A stretch of 11,761 nucleotides of DNA from Akkermansia sp. GTDB taxonomy: Bacteria > Verrucomicrobiota > Verrucomicrobiia > Verrucomicrobiales > Akkermansiaceae. The translations under genes were made by a program, and so were the position numbers. Position 1 is the first letter of the stretch. Every line of letters starts with the position of its first letter. The stretch lies in contig JAFZGH010000086.1 in the NCBI GenBank assembly GCA_017555465.1, positions 1 to 11,761 on the forward strand. The letters are read 5' to 3'. The notes beneath the pieces are model-generated. The model made no database searches, was not told where the DNA came from, and saw only the letters and a program-made list of their open reading frames with translations. Of the stretch, positions 6,788 to 11,761 are shown one piece after another.

Positions 6788-7906
6788 TCATACATCAAAC
6801 AGCGAAAGCACGGCTTCGGCTGCCTTGGCTGCAGCGCCGCCGTGGCCAAGCGTGGCCATGGATTCCTGCATCTCGGCCTGCACCTTGGCGCGGGATTCCG
6901 GCTGGGTGAGGCGCTCCAGCTCGGCAATGCAGTTCTCCACATTGAAATCGTTCTGAATGAGCTCGCGGGTCACCGGCTTGTCCACCAGAATGTTCACCAT
7001 GCCAATATACTTGATAGTGAGAATCATGCGGCCAATCCAGTAGGTGCCGGCCGATACCTTGTAGACCAGCGCAAAGGGCAGCTCGTGCAGCGCGGCTTCC
7101 AGCGTGGCGGTGCCGGAGGTGACCAGAGCGGCTTCGGCGCGGTCCATCAGATCATGGTAGCTGCCGGGGCAGATGTTGATGACCTCGGCCGGCATGCCGG
7201 CTTCCTCTGCCATGCGGCGCATGACGGCGGCCAGTTTCTCAGAGGATGCGGAGGTCTCGAAACGCCATTCGGGGTGGCGGGTGCGGAGCTCCTTCACCAC
7301 ATCCAGGAACACCGGAAAATGGCGCTCCACCTCGCGGTTGCGGCTGCCGGGGAAAAGGCCGATGAGGTTCTTCTCGCGCACATCAGTGCGGCGGGCGGCC
7401 AGGATATCATCCACCAGAGGGTGGCCCACAAACTCGGTGCGCAGCCCGGCTTTCTCAAAAAGCGGCTTTTCGAAGGGGAAGGTGCACATCATCAGGTCGA
7501 GCACCGCGGCCAGCTTGGGAATGCGCCCCTTCTTCCACGCCCACACCATGGGGGCAATGAACCAGGCTATCTTCGTTTTCGGCGAAACCTTCTTCACGCG
7601 CTCGGCCAGGCGCTGGTTGAAGCCGGGGTAATCGATGAGCAGCAGGCAGTCCGGCTGTTCGGCGGCAATGCGCTCCGTCATTTCCTTGAGCTTGCGTGCA
7701 AAGAAACGGATGTGGCGCAGCACCTCCACAATGCCGATGACGGCGGCAGCATCGGCCCAGTCCTCCACGCCGGGGGCGAGGGCATGCATCCTGTTACCGC
7801 CCAGGCCTACGATTTCCAGATCGGGACGGCGGCGCAGCAGTTCCTGAATCACCAGAGCGCCCTGTTTATCGCCGCTTTTCTCGCCGGCTACCACAAACAT
7901 CTTCAT
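6788..7906 (-). CDS. lpxB: Lipid-A-disaccharide synthase
   Basis: A 372-residue GT19 glycosyltransferase. It joins UDP-diacylglucosamine and lipid X into lipid A disaccharide-1-phosphate at the inner face of the cytoplasmic membrane. Diagnostic segments are VAGEKSGDKQGA (6-17), GLGGNRM (34-40), LLIDYPGFNQRLAERV (89-104), WFIAPMVWAWKKGRI (115-129), FVGHPLVDDI (159-168), LFPGSRNREVERHFP (184-198) and TSGTATLEAALHELPF (263-278). The start at 7906 (MKMFVVAGEKSGD) matches the family; an in-frame ATG at 7990 would add 28 atypical residues and overlap the dedA start. It is monocistronic here, away from the lpxD-fabZ-lpxA cluster where it often sits, and divergent from dedA across 78 bp. Its presence implies a lipid A-containing outer membrane. 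Confidence 0.96.
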   Translation of the reverse strand: MKMFVVAGEKSGDKQGALVIQELLRRRPDLEIVGLGGNRMHALAPGVEDWADAAAVIGIVEVLRHIRFFARKLKEMTERIAAEQPDCLLLIDYPGFNQRLAERVKKVSPKTKIAWFIAPMVWAWKKGRIPKLAAVLDLMMCTFPFEKPLFEKAGLRTEFVGHPLVDDILAARRTDVREKNLIGLFPGSRNREVERHFPVFLDVVKELRTRHPEWRFETSASSEKLAAVMRRMAEEAGMPAEVINICPGSYHDLMDRAEAALVTSGTATLEAALHELPFALVYKVSAGTYWIGRMILTIKYIGMVNILVDKPVTRELIQNDFNVENCIAELERLTQPESRAKVQAEMQESMATLGHGGAAAKAAEAVLSLFDV

Positions 7907-7913
7907 GACTGGA

Positions 7914-7942
7914 ACTCTATCACGCGCGCGAAAAAATTGCAA
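7914..7942 (-). promoter_or_regulatory. Putative lpxB promoter, predicting a leaderless mRNA
   Basis: On the minus strand, TTGCAA (-35, 7937-7942) is followed after 17 bp by TAGAGT (-10, 7914-7919, four of six consensus bases). Exactly 7 nt then lead to the ATG at 7906. The predicted transcription start falls on or beside the start codon. No Shine-Dalgarno is present. Confidence 0.4.
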
Positions 7943-7972
7943 GAAAAGACTTTTATTCCATGCAAATGTGTG

Positions 7973-7978
7973 CATAAT
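7973..7978 (+). promoter_or_regulatory. Candidate -10 box of the dedA-nadA operon
   Basis: CATAAT matches five of six -10 consensus bases and ends 6 nt before the dedA ATG at 7985, placing the transcription start on the start codon. There is no good -35 box (CTTTTA or TTTTAT at 16-17 bp) and no extended TGn, so this call is weak on its own. It gains support only from the similar spacing at macA, lpxB and the PBP gene. Confidence 0.3.
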
Positions 7979-7984
7979 CCCCGC

Positions 7985-8620
7985 ATGCACGAATTCCTTG
8001 TCTATTGTATGGACTGCATCCAGCAGTGGGGGTACTGGGGCGTCGTTGTGCTCATGGCCATGGAAAGCTCCATTATTCCTGTGCCGAGCGAAATCGTCGT
8101 TCCCCCGGCAGCGATTGTGGCCACCTACCCGGATGCCGACATGTCATTCTGGGGCGTGGTGCTGGCTGGCACGGTGGGGTCCTACCTTGGCTCGTGCGTC
8201 ATGTACTTCATGGCCCTGCTGCTGGGACGCCCGTTCATGTACCGTTTCGGCAAGTATTTCCTGATGCCGCCGCACAAGATTGAAAAGGCAGAAGTATTCA
8301 TGAACAAATACTCCACCGCAGGCATCTTCTTTGCGCGCTTCCTGCCAGTGGTACGCCACCTCATTTCCATTCCTGCCGGTCTGGTCAAGATGAACTTCAC
8401 CATGTTCAGCATCGCCACCATCACCGGCTCAGCCATCTGGTGCTGGGTGCTTGCCTGGTTCGGTGACAAAGTAGGCAGCGAACACCCCGACATCATGAAG
8501 AGCCCGGAGGATCTGGTACATGCCGTGAAGGACGAATCGCACCTCGTGGTGCTCGCCATTGTCATGGTGGCGGCGCTCTACGCCCTCATGAAATACATGA
8601 CACGGGACAAGAAGAACTAA
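7985..8620 (+). CDS. DedA-family membrane protein (SNARE-associated Golgi fold)
   Basis: A 211-residue polytopic inner-membrane protein. Some DedA members (UptA type) return undecaprenyl phosphate across the membrane for reuse in wall and envelope glycan synthesis, and others move phospholipids. Family signatures are present: acidic E27 in MAMESSIIPVPSEIVVPPAA (24-43), a glycine-rich re-entrant stretch LAGTVGSYLGS (60-70), and FFARFLPVVRHLISIPAG (115-132) with the key arginines R118 and R124, then KMNFTMF. Hydrophobic segments lie at about 16-46, 57-81, 111-132, 138-160 and 187-204. An open frame continues far upstream antisense to lpxB, but homology starts at MHEFLVYCMD, so the ATG at 7985 is used. 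It is the first gene of an operon with nadA (4-bp gap). Which lipid it moves cannot be told. Confidence 0.92.
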   Translation: MHEFLVYCMDCIQQWGYWGVVVLMAMESSIIPVPSEIVVPPAAIVATYPDADMSFWGVVLAGTVGSYLGSCVMYFMALLLGRPFMYRFGKYFLMPPHKIEKAEVFMNKYSTAGIFFARFLPVVRHLISIPAGLVKMNFTMFSIATITGSAIWCWVLAWFGDKVGSEHPDIMKSPEDLVHAVKDESHLVVLAIVMVAALYALMKYMTRDKKN

Positions 8621-8624
8621 TACT

Positions 8625-9557
8625 ATGGCACAAGAAAACCTTATCGAGGAAATCAAACGTCTCAAGCAGGAGCGCAACGCCATCATCCTGGCGCACAGCT
8701 ACCAGCGCCCGGAAATCCAGGATTTAGCCGACTTCGTGGGCGATTCGCTGGCGCTGGCCCGCAAGGCCCAGGAGGCTGAGTGCGATGTCATCGTGTTCTG
8801 CGGTGTGCATTTCATGGCCGAGACCGCCTGCATCCTGAACCCCAGCCGCACCGTGCTGCTGCCGGATGCGAACGCAGCCTGCTCTCTGGAATCCTCCTGC
8901 CCGGCAGAGGAACTGGCCGCGTTCCTGGAGGAGAACAAGGATAAGAATTACTATGTGGTGGCCTATGTGAACTGCTCCATCGGCGTGAAAGCACTGGCAG
9001 ATGTCATCGTGACCAGCGGCAACTCCCAGCGCATCATCGAGACCGCCCCGGCAGACCGCCCCATCCTCTTTGTGCCTGACCAGAACCTGGGTGCCTGGAC
9101 GGCCCTGAAGACCGGCCGCGCCATGACCATGTGGAACGGCGCCTGCCATGTGCACCAGCGTTTCACCCGCGACCAGCTGCTGGCCACCAAGGCCAAATAC
9201 CCCCAGGCGCAGATTGTGTGCCACCCGGAATGCCAGGAAGCCATCCGCCTGCTGGCAGACCACATCTGCTCCACAGAAAAGATGATTCCCTACTGCCGCG
9301 AAAGTGAGTGCGGGCAGTTCATCATCGTAACGGAAACGGGCATCCTGCACCGCCTGCGCAAGCTGGTGCCGGGCAAGGAATTCATCCCGGTAGACATGGG
9401 CACCTGCTCCTGCGCCGAATGCGAGTTCATGAAGCTCAACACGCTGGAGAAGCTGCGCAACTGCCTGCGCGACATGGCGCCCGAGGTCCGCGTGCCGGAG
9501 GAACTGCGCCTGCGCGCCGCCGCCCCGCTGGAGCGCATGCTGGAGCTTTCCAGATAG
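8625..9557 (+). CDS. nadA: Quinolinate synthase NadA
   Basis: A 310-residue [4Fe-4S] enzyme that condenses iminoaspartate with dihydroxyacetone phosphate to quinolinate, for de novo NAD. The short form (about 300 residues) matches the Thermotoga and Pyrococcus type. Motifs are ILAHSYQRPEIQDLADFVGD (21-40), VFCGVHFMAETA (57-68), FVPDQNLG (149-156), HPEC (200-203), TETG (236-239) and EFMKLNTL (267-274). By position, the likely cluster ligands are C86 (ANAACSL), C174 (NGACHVH) and C266 (CAECEF). With 16 cysteines it is unusually cysteine-rich, suggesting a low-oxygen lifestyle (inference). The start codon lies 4 bp after the dedA stop, so the two genes are co-transcribed and possibly translationally coupled. 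nadB and nadC are not adjacent. No NiaR or NadR-type operator was recognised. Confidence 0.97.
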   Translation: MAQENLIEEIKRLKQERNAIILAHSYQRPEIQDLADFVGDSLALARKAQEAECDVIVFCGVHFMAETACILNPSRTVLLPDANAACSLESSCPAEELAAFLEENKDKNYYVVAYVNCSIGVKALADVIVTSGNSQRIIETAPADRPILFVPDQNLGAWTALKTGRAMTMWNGACHVHQRFTRDQLLATKAKYPQAQIVCHPECQEAIRLLADHICSTEKMIPYCRESECGQFIIVTETGILHRLRKLVPGKEFIPVDMGTCSCAECEFMKLNTLEKLRNCLRDMAPEVRVPEELRLRAAAPLERMLELSR

Positions 9558-9601
9558 CAGATAATTGCGTAGGCATCATTAAAAAATCCGCGCAAAAATC
9601 G

Positions 9602-9741
9602 AGATACAAAGATGTAGAATTTTGAAGTTTGGATGTAGAATGTATAGAGTTCCCTGCGCCTTTGGCGCAGTTGTGTATCGTCCTCGCCAAAGGCGAGGGG
9701 AACTTTCACATTCAAAATTCTACTTTCTACATTCAAAATCG
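9602..9741. repeat. Palindromic intergenic repeat element (REPIN/MITE-like), non-coding
   Basis: The element sits between nadA and the methyltransferase gene. Outer arms: GTAGAATTTTGAA (9614-9626) is the exact inverse of TTCAAAATTCTAC (9711-9723), and GAATGT (9638-9643) of ACATTC (9708-9713). Inner arms: AGAGTTCCC (9646-9654) pairs with GGGAACTTT (9698-9706), including one G-T. At the centre are two perfect 7-bp hairpins: CTGCGCC-TTT-GGCGCAG (9654-9670) and CCTCGCC-AAA-GGCGAGG (9682-9698). CGCCTTTGGCG (9657-9667) is also the exact inverse of CGCCAAAGGCG (9685-9695), so one long hairpin is an alternative fold. AAAATCG flanks both ends (9595-9601, 9735-9741). It encodes nothing and resembles mobile palindromic repeats. 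Copy number in the genome cannot be seen here. Confidence 0.75.
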
Positions 9742-9795
9742 CCCAATTCTCCGATCAGCAGAGTTGAGAAACCTAATTATGCCAATGCTTAACAC

Positions 9796-10794
9796 ATGAA
9801 CCTTGCCCCGCACATCCTGGCCCACGGCAACTGGATTTCCATGGAAGAGTTCATGGAAATCGCCCTCTATGCGCCGGATGGCGGCTACTACAACACCAAC
9901 ATCGCCGACATCGGCTACCGCGGCGATTTCTCCACCACCGCCACCATGAGCGACCTGCTGGCCCGCCGCCTGGTGCAGCAGTGGGAGCAGAGCTGCAAGG
10001 CCTTCAACCGCCGCCTGCCCATCATCGAGATTGGCGGCGGCAACGGCGATATGGCCGTGAGCATGGCGCGCTCCATGGGCTTCTTCAACCGCCTGCGCGC
10101 GCGCTACTACATGGTGGACCGCTCCAGGGCGCTGCGCGATCTGCAGCTCATGGTGGGAGGCAATTTTGTGCGCGTGTACGACACGATTGAAAAAGCCCTC
10201 AAACACGCCGGGGGCCGCGCCTTCATCTTCTCCAACGAACTGCCGGATGCCTTCCCCACCCGCCAGTTTGTGTTCCAGGACGGCAAATGGCTGGAGCTGG
10301 GCTACTCCGTGAGCCACGGCCAGTTTGTGCGCGCCGTGAAGGAACGCCCGCTGCCGGAATCCTGCGCATTTGCCCGCTGGGCCTACGAAGGGCAGATTAT
10401 CGAAGTGCAGGAAAGCTACCACAAATGGTACGCCGCCTGGCAACCGCTCTGGAAATGCGGCACCATGGTCACCATTGACTACGGCGAACTCAACGATACC
10501 CTCTACCACCGCCGCCCCGCCGGAACACTGCGCGGCTACAAGGCCCACCAGCTGATCAGCGCCGATGAACTGTCGGCCTTGGCCGGCAAGTGTGATGTGA
10601 CCGCCGATGTCAACTTCACAGATCTGCACCAGTTGGCGCAGAATTGCGTGGGCGACCGCGTGCAGTACATGAGCCAGCACGATTACCTCAAGGACCTGGC
10701 AGACCCCACCAGCGCCGCAGACCGCCACCTGATTGCCGTACCGGGAGCGGGAGACCACTTCAACGTACTCATCCAGCACCGTTTCGAATCATGA
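9796..10794 (+). CDS. MidA/NDUFAF7-family SAM-dependent methyltransferase
   Basis: A 332-residue class I methyltransferase-fold protein of the COG1565 / PF02636 family. The eukaryotic relative NDUFAF7 dimethylates an arginine of a complex I subunit; bacterial targets are mostly unknown. Matching segments are ALYAPDGGYYNT (23-34), YRGDFSTTATMSDLLARRL (41-59), the SAM-binding motif IIEIGGGNGDMA (76-87), FSNELPDAFPTRQF (145-158), TIDYGE (226-231) and GTLRGYKAHQ (243-252). It is slightly shorter than the common 350-400 residues but appears complete. The ATG at 9796 is chosen because homology begins close to it; no ribosome site is visible. Its stop overlaps the next gene's start by 4 bp (ATGA), so the two are translationally coupled. 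No complex I genes are in the window, so that role is not supported by context. Confidence 0.88.
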   Translation: MNLAPHILAHGNWISMEEFMEIALYAPDGGYYNTNIADIGYRGDFSTTATMSDLLARRLVQQWEQSCKAFNRRLPIIEIGGGNGDMAVSMARSMGFFNRLRARYYMVDRSRALRDLQLMVGGNFVRVYDTIEKALKHAGGRAFIFSNELPDAFPTRQFVFQDGKWLELGYSVSHGQFVRAVKERPLPESCAFARWAYEGQIIEVQESYHKWYAAWQPLWKCGTMVTIDYGELNDTLYHRRPAGTLRGYKAHQLISADELSALAGKCDVTADVNFTDLHQLAQNCVGDRVQYMSQHDYLKDLADPTSAADRHLIAVPGAGDHFNVLIQHRFES

Positions 10795-11761
10795 CCCGCC
10801 GGCTTAAATTCAGCCTTGTTTCCCTGCTGCTGGCGGCAGTGGGCACCACCCTGCTGGCCGGGGATTTCCTGATGCCGCGCTGGCTCTGCCGCGGCGGCGA
10901 ATGGGAAGGCCCGGTCACCGACCACTTCGACGGCATGTTCTTCTACAACGCCGAACCCAGCGTGCTCTACAAGAGCAGCAACCTGCTGCAGTGGCTCAGC
11001 GAGCGCCACACCAAGGGCGAATACCCCTGCGTGCAGAAGAATACCCACCAGCCCCAGCTGGCCGCTGCGGTGGACGGCGCAGACTGGGAGGTCACGCTCG
11101 TCAACCACTCCACCCTGCTCATCCGCACGGCGGGGCTCAACATCCTGACCGACCCGGTGTGGAGCGACTACACCAGCCCGGTGCAGGGATTCGGGCCGAA
11201 ACGCTGCCGCCCGGTCGGCATTGCCTGGGATAAGCTGCCGAAAATCGACATCTGCCTGATTTCGCACGACCATTACGACCACTACGATACCGACACCGTG
11301 AAACGCCTGGCAGCTGAGCACAACCCGCTCTTCATCGTGCCGCTGGGGCTGGGCGGGCTGGTGAAATACCACTGCGGCGAGAGCACCCGCGTGATTGAGG
11401 CAGACTGGTGGCAATGCGTGCAGCACGGCGAGCTGCGCATCACCCTCACCCCGGCAAAACACTGGAGCAACCGCTACCGCAAAACCTACACCCGCAACCG
11501 TTCGCTCTGGTGCGGATTCCACCTGAAATCTCCCGGCGGCCCGGCCATCTACTACGTGGGCGATTCTGCCAAGTCAAACTGTTTCCGGCAGGTGCGCCAG
11601 CGTCTTGGCGCGCCGGATATCGCGCTCATCCCCATCGGGGCGTATAAGCCGGATTGGATCCGCAACGGCCACATCTCCCCCGCAGAAGCGGTGGAAGCCT
11701 TCCAGCACCTGCAGCCCCGCCAGGCCATTGCCTGCCACTTCGGCACCTGGCAGCTGGCCAA
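10791..11761 (+). CDS. NAPE-PLD-like metallo-beta-lactamase-fold hydrolase, partial at right edge
   Basis: The 323 visible residues belong to the zinc-dependent lipid-hydrolase branch of the MBL fold, which includes N-acyl-phosphatidylethanolamine phospholipase D. An N-terminal hydrophobic segment (about residues 8-24, LVSLLLAAVGTTLLAG) predicts membrane anchoring or export. Then come DHFDGMFFYN (44-53), VTLVNHSTLLI (101-111), TDPVWS (120-125) and the metal motif SHDHYDHYD (158-166) with H159, H161, D163 and H164. Later ligands are H224 (TPAKHWSNR), D258 (YYVGDS) and H316 (ACHFGTW). SLWCGFHL (238-245) and PIGAYKPDWIRNGHISP (281-297) are also typical. The C-terminus lies beyond the window, but probably little is missing. 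It overlaps the methyltransferase gene by 4 bp. All metal ligands are intact, so it is probably active; the true substrate (phospholipid or other phosphodiester) is unknown. Confidence 0.9.
   Translation, partial: MTRRLKFSLVSLLLAAVGTTLLAGDFLMPRWLCRGGEWEGPVTDHFDGMFFYNAEPSVLYKSSNLLQWLSERHTKGEYPCVQKNTHQPQLAAAVDGADWEVTLVNHSTLLIRTAGLNILTDPVWSDYTSPVQGFGPKRCRPVGIAWDKLPKIDICLISHDHYDHYDTDTVKRLAAEHNPLFIVPLGLGGLVKYHCGESTRVIEADWWQCVQHGELRITLTPAKHWSNRYRKTYTRNRSLWCGFHLKSPGGPAIYYVGDSAKSNCFRQVRQRLGAPDIALIPIGAYKPDWIRNGHISPAEAVEAFQHLQPRQAIACHFGTWQLA

Noticed and set aside
6842..8620. A long plus-strand open frame that reads antisense to lpxB and then in frame into dedA, as if a 592-residue fusion
   Set aside because: The first 380 residues are the antisense of lpxB and have a His/Gly/Ala-rich composition with no family features. 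DedA homology begins at the ATG at 7985, so the upstream part is a chance open frame in GC-rich DNA.
9733..11522. Long minus-strand open frames opposite the methyltransferase and hydrolase genes (348 and 279 residues)
   Set aside because: Antisense shadows: rich in Val, Ala, His and Gly with no motifs, while the plus strand carries clear SAM-binding and metal-binding motifs.

Overview
This window looks like chromosomal housekeeping and envelope DNA from a moderately GC-rich Gram-negative bacterium. It carries lipid A synthesis (lpxB), a MacA/MacB-type periplasmic adaptor and transporter, and a periplasmic class B penicillin-binding protein. The almost total absence of Shine-Dalgarno sequences and the gene set would fit Verrucomicrobiota (Akkermansia-like). 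That placement is an impression from memory, not something the sequence proves. No phage, plasmid, transposase, CRISPR or obvious defence genes are present.

Layout. Positions 1-2811 (minus) hold a three-gene MacAB-like operon: adaptor macA, a separate ATPase, and a permease that runs off the left edge. Positions 2931-5177 (minus) encode a PBP2-like transpeptidase with its own terminator. Positions 5283-5887 (minus) are the ribosomal protein pair rplU-rpmA, with a strong promoter and a strong terminator. tsaE (5979-6425, plus) is divergent from them. A 362-bp stretch without a recognisable gene follows (6426-6787). lpxB (6788-7906, minus) is divergent from a dedA-nadA operon (7985-9557, plus). 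A compact palindromic repeat element (about 9602-9741) fills the next gap. The window ends with two overlapping plus-strand genes: a MidA/NDUFAF7-family methyltransferase and a NAPE-PLD-like metallo-beta-lactamase-fold hydrolase cut off by the right edge.

How the genes fit together. Several products act at the envelope: MacAB export, PBP2 cross-linking, LpxB glycosyl transfer, and DedA lipid-carrier recycling. The others serve translation (L21, L27, and TsaE for tRNA t6A) and NAD synthesis (NadA). The neighbourhood therefore reads as ordinary core genome.

Most interesting points. (1) The 9602-9741 element has two 7-bp hairpins with complementary TTT and AAA loops, nested in outer inverted repeats whose units recur every 21 bp; it looks like a REPIN or MITE-type repeat. 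(2) At macA, lpxB, the PBP gene and perhaps dedA, the -10 box sits only 6-9 nt before the start codon, predicting leaderless or nearly leaderless mRNAs. (3) The gap after tsaE contains several nested potential stems and could hide a structured RNA. I found no convincing undescribed multi-gene system.
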